From Polaromonas sp. (lineage in GTDB: Bacteria > Pseudomonadota > Gammaproteobacteria > Burkholderiales > Burkholderiaceae), in assembly GCA_013823505.1 (NCBI GenBank), contig PNMH01000081.1, positions 1-16,124 of the forward strand: DNA of 16,124 bases. The letters are read 5' to 3'. Positions within the stretch are counted from its first letter, which is position 1. Every line of letters begins with the position of its first letter. The notes under the pieces are model-generated. The model made no database searches and had not been told where the DNA came from. It saw only the letters and a program-made list of their open reading frames with translations. The translations under genes were made by a program, and so were the position numbers. Shown here piece after piece: positions 6,678 through 13,706 of this stretch.

Positions 6678-7767
6678 ACCTACTGACCTTACTTTCTTCA
6701 AGTCATATTTCAGCCAGAATTCGCAGTCGAAGCAGAAGGGATTCAACCTAGATGCAAAAGTTATGCAAGGTCAAGGGTTGTTTCCGGCCTTGAGGGTGCT
6801 GTTGGAACCGCTGGCAAAAAAGGCCACACATGTTGATCTGGTGCTTTTCGGCCCTGGCCTTGCGCCACCGCATTCTCTGGCTAGAAAGGTAAAAATTGAC
6901 GCAAAAAATCTCCGTCTGAATGGAGAACTAATACACGACCCAGATGACGAACCTCACCGATACGAGGTACTTTCAGAAGGTGACTTTGCAGTGATGGAGT
7001 TCGAAGGGGATGCGCTACCTACTTCGGTCAAAGTTGTACTGATTGGGGCTGACAGCGCAGAAGACCAAGGTTTGCACTCAGTTTTTAGAAGGTTGTTACC
7101 AGATCCAGAAGACTCCATGATCGCCCTTGAGGAGACGGTGCTTCAGGCAACCATTGATGAGGCTGCACCGCACACCCATCACCCAATACGTAACTGGCTA
7201 GATCCAGTCTTGTTGGAGGAAGTTGGTCGCGGAGATGCTGTTGCCATTGAGAAAGTCAACGAGCTACTTCCACGCCAAGGAATCACCCCTGAAAACTTCA
7301 GGGCCATCAAAGAAATGGCGACAAAGACAGGGGAACTTGGTGAGGAACTTCTCAAGCAATACTTTGACTCGGAGTCTCTCCACGGAGTGGCATCTCACGA
7401 GTGGGTCTCACAAGTCAACGCCGTATCGCCCTATGACTTCCTCCTAAATATGCATAGCGGTGAAACTAGGCATGCGGACGCAAAAAGCACGACAGGTACT
7501 TTCTCGACTAGGCTGTTTCTTTCAACGGCAGAAATACGTCATGCCCTCGCTAGTGGAACTCCGTATGACATCTACCGGCTGTACAAGGTGAAGGATGGTT
7601 CTGCCACTCTTCGGGTTGCGCGCGACGTTAGACCTCATCTCGACACTTTGAAGGGGCTCATAGACAGCTTTCCAAAGGGGGTTAACGTCGACTCTCTATC
7701 GTTCGATCCGGCTTTTTTCTCGTTCGAACTTGCTGAAATCCAGATAAAACTTTCAACAGACGCCTAG
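6646..7767 (+). CDS. DUF3883-type PD-(D/E)XK nuclease-like protein, candidate restriction endonuclease
   Basis: This 373-aa protein probably cuts DNA that lacks the partner methylation. The C-terminal part (about 226-330) looks like the DUF3883/NO VEIN nuclease-fold domain. GELGEELLKQYF (229-240) has the helix Glu233, SPYDFLL carries Asp264, and HADAKST supplies the D-x-K pair Asp278 and Lys280, followed by ELxxA/YDIYRLYKV-like strands. The N-terminal region (about 1-150, starting KKLKPTDLTFFKSYF) may recognise DNA; I recall similar N-termini in restriction-associated proteins but cannot verify this. The ATG lies 32 bases inside the methyltransferase gene, with GGAG (6638-6641) four bases before it, so the two are translated together. 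The metal-binding pair is D-x-K rather than the usual E-x-K. Nuclease activity is inferred from motifs and context. Confidence 0.75.
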   Translation: MLRKLVLKKLKPTDLTFFKSYFSQNSQSKQKGFNLDAKVMQGQGLFPALRVLLEPLAKKATHVDLVLFGPGLAPPHSLARKVKIDAKNLRLNGELIHDPDDEPHRYEVLSEGDFAVMEFEGDALPTSVKVVLIGADSAEDQGLHSVFRRLLPDPEDSMIALEETVLQATIDEAAPHTHHPIRNWLDPVLLEEVGRGDAVAIEKVNELLPRQGITPENFRAIKEMATKTGELGEELLKQYFDSESLHGVASHEWVSQVNAVSPYDFLLNMHSGETRHADAKSTTGTFSTRLFLSTAEIRHALASGTPYDIYRLYKVKDGSATLRVARDVRPHLDTLKGLIDSFPKGVNVDSLSFDPAFFSFELAEIQIKLSTDA

Positions 7768-8028
7768 GCAGTATTGGCAAGTACGGTGCAGCAGCGTGAA
7801 GGGCTCGTCAGACGCTTGGTCACTTGCTAGCCAGTCCGATATGGTTTCTGGCTGCGGCCAGCTGACCGGACTCCCTCTCGCAGTACCACCGGCGGGTTTT
7901 CTTCTTGGCCTCCTTCGTAACGTCACACTAAGTCATTGGTGGTACCCCAATCGCCGCCCTCGGTCTCAGCATAAGCATCCTGGGAGCACTTTTCGACAAG
8001 CGGTAGGCGAAATTTTCACATCCCTGGA

Positions 8029-8034
8029 TATGAT
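8029..8034 (+). promoter_or_regulatory. Possible -10 element for the DGQHR gene
   Basis: TATGAT matches 5 of 6 bases of the sigma-70 -10 consensus and would start transcription near 8041, right at the palindrome. No good -35 hexamer is seen 16-18 bases upstream, so the call is weak. Confidence 0.3.
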
Positions 8035-8048
8035 TTCCACTCTCCTGG

Positions 8049-8062
8049 ATGCAATATTGCAT
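8049..8062. promoter_or_regulatory. 14-bp perfect palindrome, operator candidate
   Basis: ATGCAATATTGCAT is perfectly self-complementary and ends 23 bases before the DGQHR start codon. It is bracketed by TCCTGG (8043-8048) and CCAGGA (8067-8072), themselves inverted copies offset by four bases. Its position between a -10-like TATGAT and the ribosome binding site suits a repressor operator. DndB proteins of phosphorothioate systems are reported to repress their own operon, so autoregulation is one possible role. Confidence 0.45.
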
Positions 8063-8085
8063 GATCCCAGGACGAAAGGAATCAA

Positions 8086-9549
8086 ATGTTCCCCTCGCAA
8101 GACTCTTTGCCGACTCCCATTGGAACCCTGGACAGTCTCATGGAAGACGGGGACACGTCGGCAAAACCGCACAAGGTTTTTGTTGCGCACAACTTGGGCA
8201 ACAGAGCATTTCTGATGTCTGTCCCGATGCATGACTTTCACTCTATGTCGGCGGTTGCGAACGAACGGGGTGCAAATGGCGAACCGGTAGCGCAGCGCAA
8301 GCTCGACGAACTCCATGCAGCGAAGCTTGCGAACTACATCCTCAAAGGGCTTCTGTCAGGTGCGATTGAGCGTCGCACAGTTCAGAAGAAGCCGACCTTT
8401 CCCGCTCTTGAAGCGGTGTTGGCGAAGATGGGCGGGCAACCCTACATGTCGATGCAGCCAATCGTCGCGAATATCAGGAGCAGCGATCCCAGGGGTGCCA
8501 ACCTCCCCGGTTCCAGGATGATCACCAAGGAAGACGAAACCGCATGCTTCAAAGTAATGCTTTCGCAACGCGACATCCTGTGGGTAGTGGATGGTCAGCA
8601 TCGCCGTAAGGCAATGGACCTTGTCTTCGAGTTCCTGAACGGGGTTCAATCGTCGCACCGGTATCCGAAGAAGGGCAGCCTCTTTCCCTCAGATTCGAGT
8701 GAGGTGTCAAAAGAAGAATTGGCTGTTTGGAGCGAGTGCCTCGAGGTGGCAAGGGGCTTCTGTACCGTCACTGTTGAAGCGCACCTTGGTCTGAACATCG
8801 ATCAAGAACGCCAACTTTTTCATGATCTCAACAACCTCGGCAAGAAGGTCGAGAAGAGCCTCGCGCTCCAGTTCGACAGTTCGAATCCGATCAATCGCTA
8901 CATCAAAGAAGTACTTGTCGATGACGTTCTAGACATGGATCCAATTGAGAAGGACATAGTCAACTGGACGGAGGACACTGGTCAACTTGCATTGAAGGAC
9001 CTTGTAGCTATCAACGCCATCTTGTTCCTGAACAAGTCGAACATCAGCGGTGCAACGCCGCTAGATGTCGAGGCCAAGAAAGAAGTTGCAACGGCGTTTT
9101 GGACAGCAGTCAATTCGATACCTGATTTCGGCTCTCCTGGAGCAAAGGTCAAGACCGTAGCAGCGCAGCCTGTAGTGCTGAAAGCTCTTGCCAAGCTGGC
9201 TTTTGACTTTGCATTCAGCAGGCGTAAGTCCGTCGATTCAGAACAGAACTTTGAAACCCTCCTGAATGGGATTCCAAAGCTGGACTACTCACACGAAAAC
9301 CCAGCGTGGAGGTACTACCTCATGACAGATTCCGAACGATCAAGTGCGGGAATTGCCGAGTTGAAGTCCTTCCTCCCGACTAACGACGATGGCGCAAACC
9401 GCGACCTCGGCCAATTTGACCTCCAGGCGAAGCTGATGCGATTTGGGGCAAAACACAACGACATCTATCCTGTCTTAGCGGACATGTTCCGACACGCATT
9501 GCAGCTTCCGAGCCGCCACGAAAAACAATTGAACATCGACGATTTCTGA
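8086..9549 (+). CDS. DGQHR domain protein, DndB-like
   Basis: This 487-aa protein carries the diagnostic WVVDGQHRRKAMDLVF segment (166-181, DGQHR at 169-173) of the DGQHR/DndB family, whose fold is related to ParB/sulfiredoxin. A second family feature follows at about 240-260: a QLFHDLNNLGKKVEKSLALQFDS stretch, comparable to the FxDxN...KSL motif of DndB. The ATG has an excellent AAAGGA site (8075-8080) five bases upstream. In phosphorothioate (Dnd) systems DndB is a transcriptional regulator. Other DGQHR proteins occur in DNA-modification islands with less clear roles. No dndA, C, D, E or F-H is in this window, so a sulfur-modification role is not supported here. It follows the methyltransferase-nuclease pair in the same direction, after a 318-base gap with its own operator-like sites. 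It may be a regulator, an immunity factor or an independent defence protein. Confidence 0.85.
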   Translation: MFPSQDSLPTPIGTLDSLMEDGDTSAKPHKVFVAHNLGNRAFLMSVPMHDFHSMSAVANERGANGEPVAQRKLDELHAAKLANYILKGLLSGAIERRTVQKKPTFPALEAVLAKMGGQPYMSMQPIVANIRSSDPRGANLPGSRMITKEDETACFKVMLSQRDILWVVDGQHRRKAMDLVFEFLNGVQSSHRYPKKGSLFPSDSSEVSKEELAVWSECLEVARGFCTVTVEAHLGLNIDQERQLFHDLNNLGKKVEKSLALQFDSSNPINRYIKEVLVDDVLDMDPIEKDIVNWTEDTGQLALKDLVAINAILFLNKSNISGATPLDVEAKKEVATAFWTAVNSIPDFGSPGAKVKTVAAQPVVLKALAKLAFDFAFSRRKSVDSEQNFETLLNGIPKLDYSHENPAWRYYLMTDSERSSAGIAELKSFLPTNDDGANRDLGQFDLQAKLMRFGAKHNDIYPVLADMFRHALQLPSRHEKQLNIDDF

Positions 9550-9554
9550 GCGGC

Positions 9555-9596
9555 GCTGCGGCTAAGGTGTTCGAAGCTGAATGCAAGGGCCGCAGC
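9555..9596 (+). terminator. Possible weak terminator after the DGQHR gene
   Basis: GCTGCGGC (9555-9562) pairs perfectly with GCCGCAGC (9589-9596), six bases after the stop codon. The loop is long (26 bases) and only CTTCTTGTGCTTG follows, not a clean T run, so function is uncertain. Confidence 0.35.
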
Positions 9597-9700
9597 CTTC
9601 TTGTGCTTGTTGCAAGTTTTGAGAGGGGCGCGAGGCAATTGGCCGTAGTCCCATCGTGACAGTGAAGTCAGGACGTGCAGCTGATCAATGTCCCAATTTG

Positions 9701-9735
9701 CTGGAGCGCTTCAAGCGACGCAAGAGAAGCGCCAG
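9701..9735. other. Hairpin between the convergent blocks
   Basis: GCGCTTC (9706-9712) is the reverse complement of GAAGCGC (9726-9732), and outer CTG/CAG bases (9701-9703, 9733-9735) add three pairs past a bulge. It lies between the end of the island and the end of the catabolic operon, where a bidirectional transcription barrier would be useful, but no T run is present on either side. Confidence 0.3.
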
Positions 9736-9792
9736 TCCCCTCGTTGGCACATATAAGTTTAAGAGCCGAAGGCACGGTCAGTAATCCCGTCA

Positions 9793-10107
9793 TCACCCCA
9801 CCACCACCTCACTGATCTGCATCACCGGCGCGATGTCTGTGTAGTTCGGCACGTCGGCCATGATGGCTTTGGCGTGGGGGCCAAAGCCGGCCTGGAAGGT
9901 TTCCACCGAGTCGCAGAACAGGTGGCACATGGCCACGTAGGTGGCGGGTGCACCGGGGGCGCCGCCGGCCAGGCCTTTGTCCACCGTGTAGGACTTGAGG
10001 GCTGCGCCCAGCTTGGCCTTGACCATGGGCATGTGTTGGTCGCGGTAGTAGTCGTGGTTGAACTTGGCGCCCGGGGTGTTGGGGTACATCACGCTGACTT
10101 TGATCAT
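9793..10107 (-). CDS. EthD family protein
   Basis: This 104-aa cytoplasmic protein has the EthD/dimeric alpha-beta barrel pattern. It opens with a strand MIKVSVMYPN, then FNHDYYRDQHMPMVKAKLG (16-34), in which the YxxxHMPMV segment is the family hallmark. A strand around TYVAMCHLFCDSVETFQAGF and the ending YTDIAPVMQISEVVV follow. The start is supported by AGGAGA seven bases before the ATG. EthD is needed for ethyl tert-butyl ether degradation in Rhodococcus, but the family is broad and its biochemical role is poorly known. It is the last gene of the leftward acyl-CoA operon, separated from the thioesterase gene by 34 bases and with its own good ribosome binding site. A role in the same catabolic pathway is plausible from position only. 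Confidence 0.88.
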   Translation of the reverse strand: MIKVSVMYPNTPGAKFNHDYYRDQHMPMVKAKLGAALKSYTVDKGLAGGAPGAPATYVAMCHLFCDSVETFQAGFGPHAKAIMADVPNYTDIAPVMQISEVVVG

Positions 10108-10141
10108 GGCTTGTCTCCTGCTTGGGGTGGTTTGGGGAGGG

Positions 10142-10633
10142 TCACGAGACGATATAAGCCCCCGCCCCGGTCGACAACAACTTCCCGTCCGCCCCCAGAA
10201 ACTCCATGCGCGTGCTCGCCACGCGCGAGCCCAGGCGCAAAACTTCGGCGCGCAGCTCGAAGTGTTCGCTGATGCCGGGACGCAGGTAGTCGATGCGCAG
10301 GTCGATGGTGCCGAGCTTGCTGAAGCGGCTCAGTCGCTGCATGGGGGGCTCAATCATGTGGCGAGCGCCGATGGCGGCCATGCAGGCCAGGCCGCCCATG
10401 GCGTCGAGGCAGGCGCTGATGACGCCGCCGTGCACGCGGTTGTAGCTGTAGTGGCCCACCAGTTGGGGCTTCATGTCGATGCGGGCAGCCACCTTGTCGG
10501 GCGTGATGCTGATGACCTTCAGCCCCAGCACCTGGTTGAACACGATCTTTTCTTCAAACAGAAGTCGGAGTGCGTCGACGAACTCGGGTTCGAATTCGAC
10601 GGGTGCTGGTGGGGTCGTTGTTGTTTTGGTCAT
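10142..10633 (-). CDS. PaaI-type hotdog thioesterase
   Basis: This 163-aa acyl-CoA thioesterase, of the 4HBT/PaaI family, would hydrolyse an acyl-CoA to free acid and CoA. The active-site helix is clear: NRVHGGVISACLDAMGGLACMA, with the HGG turn and the Asp that acts as base or nucleophile in PaaI relatives. A LRIDYLRPG strand and a C-terminal SRVASTRMEFLGADGKLLSTGAGAYIV pair complete the hotdog. The chosen ATG at 10633 overlaps the stop of the upstream acyl-CoA dehydrogenase as ATGA. An in-frame ATG nine bases earlier (10642) is possible. The frame stays open to 10837, but that extension is an arginine-rich shadow of the dehydrogenase. The likely job is releasing CoA from stalled intermediates of the operon's pathway. 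Confidence 0.88.
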   Translation of the reverse strand: MTKTTTTPPAPVEFEPEFVDALRLLFEEKIVFNQVLGLKVISITPDKVAARIDMKPQLVGHYSYNRVHGGVISACLDAMGGLACMAAIGARHMIEPPMQRLSRFSKLGTIDLRIDYLRPGISEHFELRAEVLRLGSRVASTRMEFLGADGKLLSTGAGAYIVS

Positions 10634-11790
10634 AGCGCCCATTGTCGTGCGGCGAGTTCTTTCATGATCTCCTCGGCACCGCCGCCGATCATCATGACCT
10701 TCACCTCGCGGTACACGCGCTCGCTCACGGTGCCGCGCATGTAGCCCATGGCGCCGAGGATCTGCACGGCGGCGTCGGCGCAGTGCTGCATGGTTTGCGT
10801 GGCGTGGTTCTTGAGAAGGCACACGTTGGCGACCCAATCGGCGCCGTCGTCACCGGCATCCGCCCGCGCGCCGAGCGCATCCACCCAGGCCTGGGTGGAC
10901 TGGATGCGCATCTGCATGTCCATGAGCTTGTGGCGGATCACCTGGCGTTCGATGAGGGGTGCGCCAAAGGTACTGCGCTGGCGGGCCCAGGCCACGGCTT
11001 CATCAAAGCAAGCCTGCGCAAAGCCGAGCGCCATGGCCGACATGGCGAGGCGCTCGCCATTGAAGTTGCCCATGATCATGCGAAAGCCTGCGCCCTCGGC
11101 GCCCAGCCGGTAGCGGGCGGGTACGCGCACGCCGTCAAAGCGCAGGTGGGCGGTGTCGCTGCAGTGCCAGCCCATTTTGTGCAGCTTGGTGCGCGAGATG
11201 CCGGGCGTGTGGCAAGGCACGACGATCATGCTGATGCCGCTGGCGCCCTTGCTGTTGAGGTCGGTGCGCACCGCCAGCGTGATCCAGTCGCAGCGCATGC
11301 CGGAGGTGATGAACACCTTCTCGCCATCGATCACGTATTCGTTGCCCTCCAGCCGCGCGGTGGTGCGCAGCGCGGCCACGTCCGACCCACCGCCGGGTTC
11401 GGTGATGCCCAGGGCGGCGATCTGCTCGCCGCGCAGCACGGGCGGAATCACCTCGGCCTGCAGCTCGGGTGTGCCGTGTGCCAGCACCGGCGGCAGTCCG
11501 ATGTTGTGCGTGAACAGGCTGGCCATCACACCGCCGCTGCCGCCAAAGCGCGCCAGCGTTTGCGACATGGCGTTGCGCACGCTCCAGGGCGCGGGCGTGC
11601 CGCCCAGGTGCTCGGGGTAGCCCAGACCAATCAGGCCGAGCTCCGCGGCCTGGTGATGGAGGCTGCGCGGAAACTCACCAGCTTCGTCCCACGCGCTCAC
11701 GTGCGGCGCAATGGCCTGCGTGGCGAAACGCTGCACGGTGTCGAGCAGGGCCGTGCGGTCTGCCGGGGTGAAGTCTTGGGCAGCGTTCAT
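10630..11790 (-). CDS. Acyl-CoA dehydrogenase (second in operon, isovaleryl-CoA dehydrogenase-like)
   Basis: This 386-aa FAD enzyme introduces a 2,3 double bond into an acyl-CoA and passes electrons to electron-transfer flavoprotein. Family signatures are ALGITEPGGGSDVAALRTTA (FAD and substrate binding), then ITSGMRCDW, and a C-terminal AVQILGAMGYMRGTVSERVYREVKVMMIGGGAEEIM. At the position of the usual catalytic Glu of medium-chain enzymes it has Gly (IGGGAEE, 368-374). Glu246 in NGERLAM sits where isovaleryl-CoA dehydrogenase keeps its catalytic Glu254, so it probably uses that base and accepts a branched acyl group. The ATG overlaps the stop of the biotin carboxylase gene (ATGA at 11787-11790). 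It differs substantially from the other dehydrogenase in this operon, so it is not a recent duplicate. Confidence 0.93.
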   Translation of the reverse strand: MNAAQDFTPADRTALLDTVQRFATQAIAPHVSAWDEAGEFPRSLHHQAAELGLIGLGYPEHLGGTPAPWSVRNAMSQTLARFGGSGGVMASLFTHNIGLPPVLAHGTPELQAEVIPPVLRGEQIAALGITEPGGGSDVAALRTTARLEGNEYVIDGEKVFITSGMRCDWITLAVRTDLNSKGASGISMIVVPCHTPGISRTKLHKMGWHCSDTAHLRFDGVRVPARYRLGAEGAGFRMIMGNFNGERLAMSAMALGFAQACFDEAVAWARQRSTFGAPLIERQVIRHKLMDMQMRIQSTQAWVDALGARADAGDDGADWVANVCLLKNHATQTMQHCADAAVQILGAMGYMRGTVSERVYREVKVMMIGGGAEEIMKELAARQWAL

Positions 11791-13706
11791 ACAGCAAACG
11801 TGATGAGCAGTTGTCCGGGCGCGACCTGTTGACCCGCTGCCACCGAGATGCTGTCCACGCTCACGTCACGCGGCGCGGCCAGGGTGTGTTCGAGCTTCAT
11901 GGATTCGATGACCAGCAGCGGATCGCCCTTGGCCACACTGGCGCCGGGCTGTGCGTGCACGGCGATCAGCTTGCCGTTGAACGGCGCACGCAACTCGCGC
12001 GCGGCCGACGCACCCCCGGCTCGGTCGCGCGGCACGAGGCTGAGCTCGGTCAACGCGATGGTGTGGGCACCGGCCTGCACCTGCCACCGGCCTTCGCCCA
12101 GCGCCACAGCGGCCACGGGCCAGCCCATGCCGTCGATCACCACCCGGCCCGGGCTCACGCGGGCCTGCAGGGTGCGCTCGCCCCAGGTCACGCGCAGTGC
12201 GCCTTGCCCGAGTTCGCTCACGGCCAAGTCCAGCACCTGCTCGCCATGTCGCCAGCGCAGCGGGCGGGCAAAGGGGCAGGCCAGCGCGGTGGCGGGTGGC
12301 TGCGCGCCGAACGCGGCGGCGAGCACGCTGGCCAACACCGCATCGGGCGGGGGCAGCAGCATGGCGCGAACGGTGTCGCCCTCCTCGGCCAGAAACGGAA
12401 TGAGCGCGCCGCCTTCGCGAAACACCGGGTGGCGCAGGCAGGCCGCGAGGAAGGCGCGGTTGGTCGTCAGGCCGAGCACACGGGTCTGGTCCAGCGCGTG
12501 GGCGAGCCGGTCGATCGCTTCGGTGCGGGTGGGCGCATGCACGATCAACTTGCCCAGCATGGCATCAAAGTGCGGGGTGACTTCGGTGCCGGTTTCCAGC
12601 GCGTGGTCAAAGCGCAGGCCGTACACCCCAGGCGGCTCCGCGAACAGCAGCACGCGGCCGGTGTGCGGCGTGTGGTGATCGTCTTCGGCACACAGGCGCA
12701 CTTCGATGGCATGGCCTGTGAAGGTGATCTGGTCTTGCGTGAGCGGCAGCGGTTCGCCGCGGGCGACGCGGAGTTGCCATTCAACGAGGTCCAGGCCGGT
12801 CAATGCCTCGGTAACCGGGTGCTCCACTTGCAAGCGGGTGTTCATCTCCATCAGATAGAAGTCACTGGCGCCTTCGACCAGAAACTCCACCGTCCCCGCC
12901 CCCACGTAGCGCGCCGCCTGCGCCAGCGCCACCGCGCAGTGCCCCAGCGCTTCGCGCAAGGCCGGCGTCACCGCCGGGCTCGGCGCTTCTTCAATGATCT
13001 TCTGGTGCCGGCGCTGCACCGAACAATCGCGCTCACCCAGGTGCACGCAGTGGCCGTGCGCGTCGGCAAACACCTGCACCTCCACATGGCGAGGGCGCAG
13101 CAGCGCGCGCTCGATCAGCAGGTCGCCGTTGCCGAAACCGCTCAGGGCTTCGGAGCGCGCGCTCTGCAGCGCAGGGAGCAGCTGGTCGGCGCTGTGCACC
13201 AGCCGCATGCCACGCCCACCGCCACCGGCCACGGCCTTCACCATGAGTGGAAAGCCGACGCGCTGCGCCTCGGCCACGAACGTGTCTTCATTTTGGTCGG
13301 CACCAAAGTAGCCGGGCAGGCACGGTACGCCCTGCGACACGGCCAGCGCCTTCGCAGCCGACTTGCTGCCCAGCTCGCGGATGGCCGCCGGCGGCGGGCC
13401 GACCCAGGTGAGGCCGGCGTCGATCACGGCCTGGGCGAAGTCGGCGTTTTCGCTGAGGAAACCGTAGCCGGGGTGCACCGCGTCGGCACCGGTGGCGCGA
13501 GCGGCTTCGATCAAGCGGTCCACGCGCAGGTAGGACTCGGCCGAGGTGGTGCCGCCGAGCGCAAAGGCGCTGGTGGCCTCGCGCACATGGAGCGCGTGGG
13601 CATCGGGCTCGGAGAACACGGCCACGGTCTCGATGCCCATGGCGTGTGCGGTGCGGATGACGCGGCGGGCGATCTCGCCGCGGTTGGCAATCAGGAGTCG
13701 CTTCAT
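11787..13706 (-). CDS. Acyl-CoA carboxylase alpha subunit (biotin carboxylase plus biotin carrier domain)
   Basis: This 639-aa protein carboxylates its own biotin with bicarbonate and ATP for transfer by the beta subunit. It has the biotin carboxylase start MKRLLIANRGEIARRV, the ATP-grasp glycine loop GGGGRGM (161-167), ERDCSVQRRHQKIIEEAPSP, and EMNTRLQVEHPVTE (from 287). The C-terminal biotinyl domain carries the biotinylated Lys604 in ESMKLEH, a variant of the usual EAMKMEH. Length and layout fit methylcrotonyl-, geranyl- or propionyl-CoA carboxylase alpha subunits, not stand-alone AccC. The ATG at 13706 overlaps the hydratase stop as ATGA; five extra codons upstream are possible but break that arrangement. 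The partner beta subunit is the partial gene at the right end. Gene order points to a geranyl-CoA carboxylase-like role, but methylcrotonyl-CoA cannot be excluded. Confidence 0.93.
   Translation of the reverse strand: MKRLLIANRGEIARRVIRTAHAMGIETVAVFSEPDAHALHVREATSAFALGGTTSAESYLRVDRLIEAARATGADAVHPGYGFLSENADFAQAVIDAGLTWVGPPPAAIRELGSKSAAKALAVSQGVPCLPGYFGADQNEDTFVAEAQRVGFPLMVKAVAGGGGRGMRLVHSADQLLPALQSARSEALSGFGNGDLLIERALLRPRHVEVQVFADAHGHCVHLGERDCSVQRRHQKIIEEAPSPAVTPALREALGHCAVALAQAARYVGAGTVEFLVEGASDFYLMEMNTRLQVEHPVTEALTGLDLVEWQLRVARGEPLPLTQDQITFTGHAIEVRLCAEDDHHTPHTGRVLLFAEPPGVYGLRFDHALETGTEVTPHFDAMLGKLIVHAPTRTEAIDRLAHALDQTRVLGLTTNRAFLAACLRHPVFREGGALIPFLAEEGDTVRAMLLPPPDAVLASVLAAAFGAQPPATALACPFARPLRWRHGEQVLDLAVSELGQGALRVTWGERTLQARVSPGRVVIDGMGWPVAAVALGEGRWQVQAGAHTIALTELSLVPRDRAGGASAARELRAPFNGKLIAVHAQPGASVAKGDPLLVIESMKLEHTLAAPRDVSVDSISVAAGQQVAPGQLLITFAV

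Larger units (their letters stand above)
7979..8071. repeat. Cluster of four CCWGG sites upstream of the DGQHR gene
   Basis: CCTGG occurs at 7979-7983, 8023-8027 and 8044-8048, and CCAGG at 8067-8071. The two central copies share CCTGGAT and are exactly 21 bases apart, two helical turns. CCWGG is the site of E. coli Dcm and of the mismatch-repair enzyme Vsr. Whether the local methyltransferase targets CCWGG is unknown. Four copies in 93 bases is well above chance expectation for a 5-bp site with one degenerate position. Confidence 0.45.
7768..8085. other. 318-base intergenic region with inverted repeats and an operator-like palindrome
   Basis: No convincing gene is seen here. A frame from 7796 runs through into the next gene, but its product (Arg/Ser/Pro/Trp-rich) looks non-coding. 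There are several inverted repeats: AGTCCG (7833-7838) with CGGACT (7867-7872) enclosing CTGGC-TGCG-GCCAG (7848-7861), and GTACCACC (7883-7890) with GGTGGTAC (7938-7945). The right end holds the palindrome, CCWGG cluster and -10-like element listed separately. No poly-T terminator follows the stop at 7767. Confidence 0.5.

Noticed and set aside
7796..8215. Open frame of 139 codons in the gap before the DGQHR gene
   Set aside because: It overlaps the DGQHR coding region, has no ribosome binding site, and its composition looks like translated non-coding DNA.
8086..9549. A complete phosphorothioation (Dnd) or DISARM system
   Set aside because: Only a DndB-like gene is present; dndA, C, D, E and restriction partners are absent, as are the helicase and DUF1998 genes of DISARM.
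4401..9792. Attachment-site repeats, transposase or integrase for the island
   Set aside because: I compared the two edges by eye and found no shared direct or inverted repeat, and there is no recombinase gene in the window.
10634..10837. Upstream extension of the thioesterase frame
   Set aside because: The added residues are arginine-rich and out of frame with the dehydrogenase encoded there. The ATGA overlap at 10630-10633 gives a natural start.
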